The notes under the pieces: model-generated
What the model saw: only the letters and a program-made list of their open reading frames with translations
What the model was told of the DNA's origin: nothing
The model's database searches: none
DNA from: Deltaproteobacteria bacterium RBG_13_43_22
GTDB taxonomy: Bacteria; Desulfobacterota; RBG-13-43-22
NCBI GenBank assembly: GCA_001797675.1
Contig: MGQB01000020.1
Coordinates: 28,597-92,596, forward strand
Direction: 5' to 3'
Length of the DNA: 64,000 bases
In this document: one piece after another, positions 42,777 to 50,929 of the stretch
Position numbering within the stretch: the first letter of the stretch is position 1
Layout of the letters: every line of letters starts with the position of its first letter
Position numbers and translations under genes: made by a program

Positions 42777-43235
42777 TTAAGGTTCTTCTCGCAAGGTACA
42801 CCCCAGTTTTTTAAGCAACCGGCCCAGATCCTGCTGTTCCTCTTCTGTTAATACAGCGGCCAATTGGGTCAGATACCCGGCATGTTTGCTGAAAGATTCA
42901 TCGAATATCTTTTTCCCCTTTGGGGTGAATCGAACCATTATAGCCCTGCGATCGTCATTACTGGGGACGCGCTCTACCAAGCCTTCTTTTTCCAAATTGT
43001 CTACAACGACCGTCATATTTCCGCCGCTCACCAGCATTTTTCTGCAAAGTTCTCCCATGAGCAGGGGACCCTGGTGTCCCAGACATTCAATAACCGCGTA
43101 TTGGGCGGCAGTGATGCCGAAATTTTTTAAATGTTCGGCATTTTTTCTTTGAAAGGTTGCATAAGCCCTCATTAGTTTCACCCACATACTAAGAGCCGTA
43201 TCGATTTTTTTTCCATATTGGATCGTATTTTTCAT
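42777..43235 (-). CDS. MarR family transcriptional regulator
   Basis: A 152-residue winged-helix regulator. The recognition region is MGELCRKMLVSGGNMTVVVDNLEKEGLVERVPSNDDRRAIMVRFTPKG, a textbook MarR wing with the DxRR motif. MarR proteins in such clusters often respond to aromatic acids or acyl-CoA esters. It is between the SDR genes and the HpaB-family gene on the same strand, so it likely controls this catabolic unit. A 245-base gap separates it from the HpaB-family gene, which may have its own promoter. Confidence 0.9.
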   Translation of the reverse strand: MKNTIQYGKKIDTALSMWVKLMRAYATFQRKNAEHLKNFGITAAQYAVIECLGHQGPLLMGELCRKMLVSGGNMTVVVDNLEKEGLVERVPSNDDRRAIMVRFTPKGKKIFDESFSKHAGYLTQLAAVLTEEEQQDLGRLLKKLGCTLREEP

Positions 43236-43249
43236 AGGTCGGGACCTTA

Positions 43250-44047
43250 TCAGGCTTTCATGCCAGGCAGGTTTAGGGAGGCGGTATTGCCGCCGTCCAC
43301 CGGAAGGGCCTGGCCGGTGATATAACTGGCTTCATCACTGGCCAGGAAAAGAATGGTGTAGGCCACTTCTTCAGGATGACCATATCGCCTCAATTCGCAG
43401 CGGTATCCCATTTTATCCATTTTTCCTGCTGCGCGGGCATAGTCAAAGACCCTTCGGGTCATTCCCGTTTCAATCAGACCGGGACAAACGGCATTCACCC
43501 GTACCCCGAATCCCCCCAGGTCACAAGCCGAGGTTTGGGTAAAATTAATCAAGGCCGCCTTGCTGGCACTATAGGCGTTGCCCCCGGCACCCGCGCGAAT
43601 TCCGGCTACCGAAGCCGTATTGACGATAGCGCCGCTTTTTCTGGCCATCATAGACGCGGCCGCATGTTTGGATGCAAAGACCGCCCCCATTACATTGACT
43701 CCATACACATTCTTCCAGGTGTCTTCACTCTCATTTTCCAATTTAGCCAGATCTCCGCCGGTGCCGGCGTTATTGCAAAGGATATCGATCTGGGAATAGG
43801 TAGTCAGGGCCAGATCGATCAGGGCTTTGACTTCCTGCTCAACCGATACATCGGTCTTTTGCCCTGTAACCGCTCCGCCTTTTTTTTTAACCAACTCCAT
43901 GGTTTCTTTTAATCCTTCTTCATGGATATCGGCCAGGACCAGCTTGGCCCCTTCAGAGGCAAAAAGAATGGCCGTTGCCCGGCCGATACCATTGGCGGCT
44001 CCGGTAATAACAGCCACCTTTCCATCCAATCTTCCCTTTTTTCCCAT
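43250..44047 (-). CDS. Short-chain dehydrogenase/reductase (1)
   Basis: A 265-residue classical SDR. TGAANGIGRA is the cofactor motif, NNAGTG the central strand, Ser in ASVAG, and YSASK the catalytic Tyr-Lys. Family PGLIETGM and DGGNTA at the end are standard. An acidic residue after strand 2 (ADIHEEG) favours NAD. It is between a second SDR and MarR, 14 bases before the MarR start, so operonic. It should oxidise a hydroxyl on an acyl-CoA or alicyclic intermediate. Confidence 0.88.
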   Translation of the reverse strand: MGKKGRLDGKVAVITGAANGIGRATAILFASEGAKLVLADIHEEGLKETMELVKKKGGAVTGQKTDVSVEQEVKALIDLALTTYSQIDILCNNAGTGGDLAKLENESEDTWKNVYGVNVMGAVFASKHAAASMMARKSGAIVNTASVAGIRAGAGGNAYSASKAALINFTQTSACDLGGFGVRVNAVCPGLIETGMTRRVFDYARAAGKMDKMGYRCELRRYGHPEEVAYTILFLASDEASYITGQALPVDGGNTASLNLPGMKA

Positions 44048-44085
44048 AGACGTCCCCTTTGATTTTACCGTCAGGTCGGTACCGG

Positions 44086-44868
44086 CTATTCTAAAGAAGT
44101 GGCCGTACCCACCATGGCACCGCCGTCTATGATAATGGTTTCCCCGGTTATGAATCTTGAGGCATCCGAGGCCAGATAGAGGACTGCCCCGGCCACATCA
44201 TCGGGTTGTCCAAGGAAACCGACCGGGGTACGTTTAGCCGCGGCGGCTCCGACGGCCGGATCTTTCCAAAGGGCCTCACTAAGGCGTGTCTCGATTACTC
44301 CCGGGGCAATGGCATTAACCCGGATACCGAACTGACCCCATTCCCTGGCCATACACTGGGTCAGCATGATCAGGCCGGCCTTGGTAACACAATAGATACT
44401 CAAGGAACTGGCTCTAAACCCGGCAACCGAGGCCGTGTTGATTATATTTCCTCCACCTTTTTCCTTCATGATTCTGGCCACCAGTTGACTTAGCATAAAA
44501 GGCCCCTTCAAATTGACATTCATGGTCGTATCCCAGGCCCACTCTTCTGCATCCAGAAGAGTTCCAGGGTAGGGGTTGGTGCCGGCGTTGTTAAATAAAA
44601 TATCAATACGGCCGAACTCTTTGACCACCTGGTCGACCAGCCTTTTCTGGTCGTCGGACTTGGCCACATGAGCGGCAATGGCCAGTGCTTTTCTGTTTTT
44701 GGCTTTAATCTCTGCGGCTACGCCGTCGAGATCGGCCTGCTTCCGACTGCTGACGACTACATCAGCGCCGGCCTCGGCAAAGGCCAGGGCACAGGCCTTA
44801 CCGATTCCACGGCTCCCACCGGTGATGAGAGCCACCTTTCCGGATAACGAAAATCTGCTCTTGTCCAT
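44086..44868 (-). CDS. Short-chain dehydrogenase/reductase (2)
   Basis: A 260-residue classical SDR. The cofactor motif is TGGSRGIGKA, then NNAGTN, Ser in TASVAG and YCVTK as the Tyr-Lys pair. SSRKQADLDG after strand 2 suggests NADP preference. It ends DGGAMVGTATSLE. It sits 38 bases upstream of the first SDR and is its distant paralogue. Both probably act in the same pathway, as an oxidation and a reduction step or on two stereoisomers. Confidence 0.87.
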   Translation of the reverse strand: MDKSRFSLSGKVALITGGSRGIGKACALAFAEAGADVVVSSRKQADLDGVAAEIKAKNRKALAIAAHVAKSDDQKRLVDQVVKEFGRIDILFNNAGTNPYPGTLLDAEEWAWDTTMNVNLKGPFMLSQLVARIMKEKGGGNIINTASVAGFRASSLSIYCVTKAGLIMLTQCMAREWGQFGIRVNAIAPGVIETRLSEALWKDPAVGAAAAKRTPVGFLGQPDDVAGAVLYLASDASRFITGETIIIDGGAMVGTATSLE

Positions 44869-44975
44869 ATTTTTTCTCCCTATTTATAAGATTATCAGGA
44901 ATAGATTAAAATTAATTTCATTCGATTACAACCATTTTTCGGTCATGAGACCAAATTTATTTTAACCGGACGGTG

Positions 44976-46709
44976 CTACATCTTTCCGACTTTTTCGGCC
45001 CTGGAAACAAATTCATCGATCCTTTTTCGAATAGCGATCTTATCGTATTTGCCGACACTCGTTTTGGGTATTTCATCACAGAAGACGATATAGTCAGGCA
45101 GCATCCATTTGGCGAGTTTTCCTGTTTCCACCCCTGCGGTCTCCAGATATTTAAGGAGATCCTTCTCGGTTTTACCCGAATTAGGCAGGCAACGGGCCAG
45201 ACACATGGGCCGTTCTCCCCATTTCTCGTCGGGAACACCAACATAGGTGGCTTCCAACACAAAGTCGGCATTACAAGTCAGGTTCTCCAGGAGCACAGTG
45301 GGTACCATCTCAGCTCCGCTTCGGATGACATCCGTTATCCGGTCGACAATGATGATGTAGCCGTCTTGATCCACTTTGGCCGCATCGCCGGTATGAAACC
45401 AGCCGTCACGCCAGGCAGTGGTTGTCCTCTCCGGATCTTTGAAGTATTTCTCCATAATCCAGTGACCTCTTAATACGATCTCGCCGATGGTCTCGTTGTC
45501 ATGCGGTACCGGCTTGCCGTCCTCGCCTATAACTTTGGCGTCGATGGCCGCCGGATTGGCCAATCCGGTCTTGACCCTGACCTGATCCAGTTGTTCTTTC
45601 GGCCAATCCACCATGTTACGCTTGATAGTCGCACCGATAACGCCGGCCAGGGTCTCCGTCATCCCGTAACCGGAGCCGACGGTGAATTGGGGGAATATTT
45701 TCTCGGCCTTGGCCTTCAGCCCCAGAGGTAAGGCGGCTCCACCGGTTCCTACGGTAATCAAACTGCTTAAATCATATTTGTGAAAATCCGGGTACTCAAT
45801 AAGCATAGCCAGCATCGTCGGCACCATAGAGGTGGCGTTTACTTTTTCTGTTTGTACCAGTTCACAGAAGTTCTCAGGGGTGAACCGGCCGGGAAAGACT
45901 ATTTTGGAAGCCATATAGACATAGGCGAAAGGTGCCTGCCAGGCATGAATATGAAACAGCGGGACATTGATCAAAACCGCTAAGGTGTTGGGGTTCGGTG
46001 GATCGTTCGGCAGTGTCGGAAGTAAAAAACGATTGCCCGTCGTGTATAAGGTCTGTAAAAAAAGCTGTCGATGGGTGAAAAGGGCTCCCTTGGGCAAGCC
46101 TGTTGTCCCTGTGGTATAGTAAAGGACGGAATAGGTGTCTTCGTTAAAATCGGGCCAGTCAAAGGTCGGTGGTTGTTCCTTCAATAGTTCCTCGTATTCA
46201 TAGAGCGGCTCTATCCTGGTTTTGGGCTTGCCCGGCTTATCGGAAACATAGATGAATTTTTGAACGGTGGTTTTTACCCGGTCGTAGAGCGCTTCAACCA
46301 AGGGCAGGATGGCATCATCAAAGAACAGAATTTTGTCTTCGGAATGGGTTATGGTGTAGGCCATATGATCCAGAGAAAGCCGGATGTTGATCGGATGAGA
46401 CACCGCTCCGGTGCAGGTGGTGGCATAGATGGTTTCCAGGTGCCAGTGGTGGTTAAGCGACATGGTCGCTATCCGGTCGCCGGGCTGGCCGGGCTTTCCG
46501 GGATTTACCCCCAGACTTTTCAAGGCATGGGCCAGACGGCAGGTTCGCTCATGCCACTGCCGCCAGGTGAATCGGAAATACTTGCCGGCATCATTTCTAT
46601 AAACCACGCCGATTTCATCCGGATATAAGGACAATGGTCTCATGAAGCAATTTTTAAGCAGTAACGGGTAATGGGTGCTGTACTCAGGATAGGAAATTTC
46701 CTCTGTCAT
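44976..46709 (-). CDS. Acyl-CoA synthetase (AMP-forming, fatty-acid type)
   Basis: A 577-residue ANL-family ligase that activates a carboxylic acid to its CoA thioester through an acyl-AMP. The P-loop-like signature is YYTTGTTGLPKGAL (near 189), GSGYGMTETLAG follows, and A8 reads WFHTGDAAKVDQDGYIIIVDRITD. The catalytic Lys is in TSVGKYDK near the end. The sequence is closest in style to medium- and long-chain fatty-acid ligases. It is the natural first step for this catabolic operon. Substrate length cannot be told. Confidence 0.9.
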   Translation of the reverse strand: MTEEISYPEYSTHYPLLLKNCFMRPLSLYPDEIGVVYRNDAGKYFRFTWRQWHERTCRLAHALKSLGVNPGKPGQPGDRIATMSLNHHWHLETIYATTCTGAVSHPINIRLSLDHMAYTITHSEDKILFFDDAILPLVEALYDRVKTTVQKFIYVSDKPGKPKTRIEPLYEYEELLKEQPPTFDWPDFNEDTYSVLYYTTGTTGLPKGALFTHRQLFLQTLYTTGNRFLLPTLPNDPPNPNTLAVLINVPLFHIHAWQAPFAYVYMASKIVFPGRFTPENFCELVQTEKVNATSMVPTMLAMLIEYPDFHKYDLSSLITVGTGGAALPLGLKAKAEKIFPQFTVGSGYGMTETLAGVIGATIKRNMVDWPKEQLDQVRVKTGLANPAAIDAKVIGEDGKPVPHDNETIGEIVLRGHWIMEKYFKDPERTTTAWRDGWFHTGDAAKVDQDGYIIIVDRITDVIRSGAEMVPTVLLENLTCNADFVLEATYVGVPDEKWGERPMCLARCLPNSGKTEKDLLKYLETAGVETGKLAKWMLPDYIVFCDEIPKTSVGKYDKIAIRKRIDEFVSRAEKVGKM

Positions 46710-46737
46710 TGCATAAATCCCCTTTCTTAATTTGGTT

Positions 46738-47544
46738 TTATTTTTTGTCGAAAACCTTGATACCGAGTTCGTAGGCTCCGGTGACCTCGGTCAATGATTC
46801 CAACAACCGGCCGGAGGCTGCCAGGGCATCAGCACGAATCAGACTGCGGGCCGGTTCAGCATTCCCACCGGCAGGCTGGGCCAGGATCGTAAGATCGGCC
46901 AGAAGACATCTTTCCGCTGCTCGGTTTAATCCCAGGTAAGGAAGTCCATCATACCACAACAAACGTTCCTCCAGTGTGGTAAAGGGGGTGCGGTGGAGAC
47001 TCATATCGGCCATGAGCCGACCGAGCTCTTTGGCCCGCTCAAGTGCTGCCGGGAAGTTGAACCGGGTGACCGGTAAAGGTTCGATGGCACGCATCTGCAT
47101 CACCTGAAAGAAATGATACACCGGACGAAGGCCCGAGATGAGACCGTTGCCCGTTCCTCCCGCAATACTGAGACCAAAGGCCGGTAATCCTCTGAGAGGT
47201 GCCGAACGGGCGAAGACGCGGAACATTTTCAAGATAAAATATTTAACCATTCCACTGGTATCCCACCAGTAGACCGGAGTTCCCAAGATTACGGCGGCGC
47301 AATTTAATATTTTTTGACTCAGGAACTTAAAGGCTTCATCTTCATAATTGCATTCAAGATTAGTTACACAGGTCCAAGGCAGGCAATCCCGGCAGGCGGC
47401 AACCACATATTCGCTCATTTGGATCAATTCAACAGCCGACCCGGCCCGGGTTGCCCCCTCCAGGGCGGCTGTCACCAACTCGTTTGTTCGTCCTTTCGGA
47501 TTCGGGCTGCCGACCAACCCTAAGACCTTATTATTGGTTTCCAT
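46738..47544 (-). CDS. Iron-sulfur flavoprotein-like NAD(P)H/FMN oxidoreductase
   Basis: A 268-residue flavodoxin-fold protein. GLVGSPNPKGRTNELV is the FMN phosphate loop, and GTPVYWWDTSGMVKYFI the flavin-ring region. Residues about 49-63 read ACRDCLPWTCVTNLEC: C-x2-C-x4-C-x5-C, near the compact C-x2-C-x2-C-x5-C of methanogen iron-sulfur flavoprotein. It may carry a cluster and FMN and transfer electrons to or from ferredoxin. It is first in the operon, just before the ligase gene. Family good, cluster inferred. Confidence 0.78.
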   Translation of the reverse strand: METNNKVLGLVGSPNPKGRTNELVTAALEGATRAGSAVELIQMSEYVVAACRDCLPWTCVTNLECNYEDEAFKFLSQKILNCAAVILGTPVYWWDTSGMVKYFILKMFRVFARSAPLRGLPAFGLSIAGGTGNGLISGLRPVYHFFQVMQMRAIEPLPVTRFNFPAALERAKELGRLMADMSLHRTPFTTLEERLLWYDGLPYLGLNRAAERCLLADLTILAQPAGGNAEPARSLIRADALAASGRLLESLTEVTGAYELGIKVFDKK

Positions 47545-47632
47545 CGGTTAATCCATCCTTATATTGATATTTTTTCTATCAAGCTCAATTCTTTCTTTTG
47601 GATTGGGGCTTCAGTCTTGGCAGGACGGAACG

Positions 47633-47662
47633 AGTATAAGATAGGTAGGGAAAAAGGGTCAA
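47633..47662 (-). promoter_or_regulatory. Promoter of the acyl-CoA ligase/SDR operon
   Basis: Minus strand TTGACC (47662-47657), 18 nt, TATACT (47638-47633). It would give a leader of roughly 80 nt before the ATG at 47544. Confidence 0.55.
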
Positions 47663-47760
47663 GGGGAAAAAAAGAAAAATAAAAAGTAAAAATTTTTAAA
47701 TAAAGAGGGATATTGTGCGACCAATAACTTAAAAAGTTAAAAAGATGACTAAGAAATTGT

Positions 47761-47836
47761 TGGTGGGCCGTGCAGGGCTCGAACCTGCGACCTACTGATT
47801 AAGAGTCAGTTGCTCTACCTGTTGAGCTAACGGCCC
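47761..47836 (-). tRNA. tRNA-Lys(CTT)
   Basis: A 76-nt cloverleaf on the minus strand. The acceptor GGGCCGT pairs with ACGGCCC, the anticodon stem ACTGA/TCAGT holds loop CTCTTAA with anticodon CTT, and the T loop is GGTTCGAGCC. CCA is encoded. It reads AAG lysine codons. Confidence 0.95.
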
Positions 47837-47920
47837 CCACAAAGTTTGTTATCTAACATAACTTATTTGCGATGACAAGGAGAAAAACCGTCGAGGTGAA
47901 AAAGCTGCCGGAAAAAACGA

Positions 47921-48184
47921 TCAACCGGGTTTTTTTTCATTGATTTGAGTTAGATAGTCGAAAATTCTTTCCATTCGGGTTTTGGGTATCCCACCGAAAG
48001 CAGCCTCCAAATCTTCCCGGGAAAAATTCTCACCCAAAAAGGAATCCACCGGGATCCTTTCTTCCCAACAGCCCATTAAATTTCGACAGGGCAGGGAAGA
48101 CTGGGACCGGCGGCAGTAGTTGAAGGTCAGCATCATCCCTAATTGGGGACAGTAGATTTCCAGATGGTCGAAGGATTCAATCAT
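47921..48184 (-). CDS. Small cysteine-containing conserved hypothetical protein
   Basis: 87 residues with CPQLGMMLTFNYCRR, PCRNLMGCWEERI and a C-terminal helix (RMERIFDYLTQINE). The four spaced cysteines (C, C, C, C over about 28 residues) suggest a zinc or Fe-S site. I recognise no named family. There is no clear ribosome site. It lies between tRNA-Lys and a palindromic repeat and has no obvious partner. Confidence 0.5.
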   Translation of the reverse strand: MIESFDHLEIYCPQLGMMLTFNYCRRSQSSLPCRNLMGCWEERIPVDSFLGENFSREDLEAAFGGIPKTRMERIFDYLTQINEKKPG

Positions 48185-48218
48185 AGGTTAAGGTTTATCC
48201 GTAGAGAAGAATGACTCG

Positions 48219-48329
48219 GTGAGGGGGAAACGCGGAGACACGGAGATACGAAGACGCGGAGAAAACCCAATCGTTTTTTTGTTTCTCCGTGTCCTTGATT
48301 CACCGTGTCCCCGTGTCTCTCCCTCATCC
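48219..48329. repeat. Palindromic repeat (CGCGGAGACACGGAG type)
   Basis: The left arm GTGAGGGGGAAACGCGGAGA with further ACGGAGATACG and the right arm ...CCGTGTCCCCGTGTCTCTCCCTCA are imperfect complements over nearly 50 bp, with a T-rich loop. It lies between the small hypothetical gene and trpB2 and could help end transcription of trpB2. Confidence 0.55.
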
Positions 48330-48346
48330 TATCGGACTGTCTTATA

Positions 48347-49714
48347 TTACAACTTTGGCTTAGGAAAATTCGCCAGGGCCTTTAATGACTTTTGGATCTC
48401 TTCGTCGGGCAGTTCGAAGTCGGTCAGTTTCCCTTCGAAATAGGCATTATAGGCCATCATATCCACCAGACCATGCCCGCTCCAGTTGACCAGGATGGTC
48501 TTGGCCTTGCCCTCTTCCTTGCATTTTTTGGCTTCGGAGATAACCACGGCCAAGGCATGATTGGTTTCCGGGGCCGGGATATGCCCTTCGGTCCTGGCCC
48601 AGGTTACCCCGGCGGCGAAGGTTTCCAGTTGGTGGACGGCCCGCGGTTCGATCAACTTATCCAGGATTAATTGGCAGACAATGGGGGCCATTCCATGATA
48701 GCGGAGACCGCCGGCATGAATGGGCGCAGGCATAAAGGTATGACCCAGACTATACATGGGCAATAAAGGGGTCATTTGCACCGTATCCCCAAAATCATAA
48801 ACAAAAGGCCCTTTGGTCATGGTCGGGCAGGAGGCCGGTTCAACGGCGATGACCTCGATCTTTTTCCCGGCAATCTTATCCCGAACGAACGGCAGGGCCA
48901 GTCCGGCGAAGTTGCTCCCGCCGCCGGCACAGCCGATGACGATGTCGGGATATTCCCCGATTTTTTGGAGTTGTTTTTGGGCTTCCTGGCCAATGATGGT
49001 TTGGTGGAGGAGGACATGATTCAGGACGCTGCCCAGGGAATATTTGCTGTTCGGGGTGGTCACCGCGTCTTCTATAGCCTCGCTGATGGCAATCCCCAGA
49101 CTTCCCGGTGAGTTGGGGTCCTGTTCCAGTATGGTCCTGCCTGCTTTGGTATCCGGACTGGGACTGGGGATACAAGTGGCCCCCCAGGTATTCATCATCA
49201 GCCGTCTGTAGGGTTTTTGGTCATAACTGATCCGGACCATATAGACCTTGATTTCCAGACCGAAGAGGGCCCCGGCAAAAGCCAGGGCACTGCCCCATTG
49301 CCCGGCCCCGGTTTCCGTGGCTATCCGTTTGGTGCCGGAAATTTTGTTATAATAGGCCGAGGGCACGGCGGTATTGGGTTTGTGACTGCCGGCCGGGCTG
49401 ATCCCTTCATTTTTAAAATAAATCTTCGCCGGGGTCTGTAAAAACTCTTCCAGGGCATAGGCCCTGACCAGGGGGGAAGGCCGCCAGATCAAATATTTTT
49501 CCAGAACCGGTTCCGGAATATCGATAAAGCGTTGTTGACTGACTTCCTGTTCAATCAGGGGCATGGGAAAGATCGGGGCCAGGTCGTCAGGACCGACCGG
49601 TTGGTGGGTACCGGGGTGCAGGGGAGGCTGCATCGGGGTCGGCATGTCGGCTAAAATGTTATACCACTGGCGGGGCATTTCGTCTTCCGTCAAAAGGATT
49701 TTTTTGGGTACCAT
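48347..49714 (-). CDS. TrpB2-type tryptophan synthase beta subunit-like enzyme
   Basis: A 455-residue PLP enzyme of the TrpB2 class, which is longer than TrpB1 and can make tryptophan from indole and serine without TrpA. The PLP Lys is in [15 protein letters not shown], the phosphate site is [13 protein letters not shown], and [17 protein letters not shown] is the catalytic loop with Glu replaced-pattern of the family. The C-terminal WSGHGLVDM is conserved. No other trp gene adjoins, so it may salvage indole. A promoter lies upstream and AAGGAGGAACC precedes the ATG. Confidence 0.9.
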   Translation of the reverse strand: MVPKKILLTEDEMPRQWYNILADMPTPMQPPLHPGTHQPVGPDDLAPIFPMPLIEQEVSQQRFIDIPEPVLEKYLIWRPSPLVRAYALEEFLQTPAKIYFKNEGISPAGSHKPNTAVPSAYYNKISGTKRIATETGAGQWGSALAFAGALFGLEIKVYMVRISYDQKPYRRLMMNTWGATCIPSPSPDTKAGRTILEQDPNSPGSLGIAISEAIEDAVTTPNSKYSLGSVLNHVLLHQTIIGQEAQKQLQKIGEYPDIVIGCAGGGSNFAGLALPFVRDKIAGKKIEVIAVEPASCPTMTKGPFVYDFGDTVQMTPLLPMYSLGHTFMPAPIHAGGLRYHGMAPIVCQLILDKLIEPRAVHQLETFAAGVTWARTEGHIPAPETNHALAVVISEAKKCKEEGKAKTILVNWSGHGLVDMMAYNAYFEGKLTDFELPDEEIQKSLKALANFPKPKL

Positions 49715-49827
49715 GGTTCCTCCTTTTCCTTAAAAGTAGTATTTATTGGTTGCACTAATTTATATTTTAGTTGAAAATGAAATCATTAGGACAGAATTTG
49801 AGACCTGCTGAGTAATTGTCGGGTTTC

Positions 49828-49856
49828 ACTATATAAAGGTCTCCTAAAACTGTCAA
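49828..49856 (-). promoter_or_regulatory. trpB2 promoter
   Basis: Minus strand TTGACA (49856-49851), 17 nt, TATAGT (49833-49828). The leader would be about 107 nt. It lies very close to the divergent dciA-like gene. Confidence 0.65.
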
Positions 49857-49869
49857 TCAAAATTCTGAG

Positions 49870-50184
49870 ATGAAAAAAGACCCCTTTACTTTAAAGAGCA
49901 TTGTCCGGGAACTATGGACCGGAGGAAATTCCGTCATTGATCCTTCGATCCCGGCCGTTATTGAGGCCTGGAGCCGGGTGGTCCCTGAATCGTTGCGTCC
50001 GGGAGTCTGCCTGGAAGGGATCCGGGAAGGGACACTCTACCTTTTGGTTTCCAATCCGGTAGTCGGACAACAGTTACAGTTCCTAAAGGAGTCCATCCGG
50101 GAAAAAATGAATTCTATTTTAGGAGAGCCGGTGGTTAAAAATATCCGGATTAAGTCCGGATCTTTCCCAACGATGGGTCTTTAA
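49870..50184 (+). CDS. DUF721/DciA family protein
   Basis: A 104-residue protein of the DUF721 family, whose proven members (DciA) help load the replicative helicase DnaB. The pattern includes a helical start (LKSIVRELW), VIEAWSRVVPESLRPGVCLEGIREGTLYLLVSNPVVGQQLQFLKESIREKMNSIL-type core, and a short basic strand at the end. It stands alone, divergent from trpB2, and overlaps by 35 bases the end of the convergent methyltransferase gene. Whether it acts as DciA in this species is inferred. Confidence 0.75.
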   Translation: MKKDPFTLKSIVRELWTGGNSVIDPSIPAVIEAWSRVVPESLRPGVCLEGIREGTLYLLVSNPVVGQQLQFLKESIREKMNSILGEPVVKNIRIKSGSFPTMGL

Positions 50185-50929
50185 GAATCTGAAATTGAGG
50201 GCTGTAAACCCCGGTCTCCTGGTAGATCGTTAAAGGAGGAAGGATCTTGAGTTCTTCCCGGCCTTGATAAACGGCCTCCATTAATACCCATTCCGCTTCT
50301 TTATCTTGAAAGGAATGAACCAGCCGGATTTTCTTGGGTTCCAAACGGTGTTGTCTGGAGAGGGCCAGAAGAGACACCAGTCTCCAGGCCGGGTAAATAA
50401 CAAACCATTTCCCCCCAACTTTTAATCCGTGGGCTACGGCTTTAAGCAGCTTAGGCAAGGTGAGCCGAATTTCATGGCGGGCCAGGGCTTTCTGTGAATC
50501 GGGGTTGATTCGGCCCCGGTGTAAAGGACGATAGGGCGGATTGGAAACGACGGCATCAAACCCCCCTTTTTTGATGAACCCCGGGAGTTGACAGAGGTCT
50601 CCTTGAATGACGGAAATTCGATCCTGAAATTGATTGAGAATAATATTTCGCCGGACCAGATCAACGAATTCACCGGCCAGTTCCAGGGCTATGACCCGAG
50701 ACAGAGGATAGTCCCTGGCCAGGAGAAGGGCCAGGATTCCACTGCCGGTTCCCAGATCCAATATCCGAGATCGGTTTTTTACCTGAATAAATTCGTAAAG
50801 AATTAAAGAGTCAATGGAAAAACGATAACCGGTTTTTTTTTGGATAATCCGAACGGCCCCTTTTCCCCAGGAATCAAGGGTTTCATCGGCTCTCACCAAA
50901 ACCGGGTTCTCAGCGGGGGATGGATTCAT
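50150..50929 (-). CDS. tRNA1(Val) A37 N6-methyltransferase-like protein
   Basis: A 259-residue class I SAM N6-adenine methyltransferase of the TrmN6/YfiC type. Motif I reads ILDLGTGSGILALLLA, the acidic residue follows in IALELAGEFV, and the catalytic motif is VVSNPPYRP (NPPY). The opening GKGAVRIIQKKTGYRFSIDSLIL is characteristic of the family. It should methylate the base beside the tRNA anticodon. It overlaps the DUF1015 gene upstream by 20 bases, so the two are co-translated. Confidence 0.83.
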   Translation of the reverse strand: MNPSPAENPVLVRADETLDSWGKGAVRIIQKKTGYRFSIDSLILYEFIQVKNRSRILDLGTGSGILALLLARDYPLSRVIALELAGEFVDLVRRNIILNQFQDRISVIQGDLCQLPGFIKKGGFDAVVSNPPYRPLHRGRINPDSQKALARHEIRLTLPKLLKAVAHGLKVGGKWFVIYPAWRLVSLLALSRQHRLEPKKIRLVHSFQDKEAEWVLMEAVYQGREELKILPPLTIYQETGVYSPQFQILKDPSLGKIRT

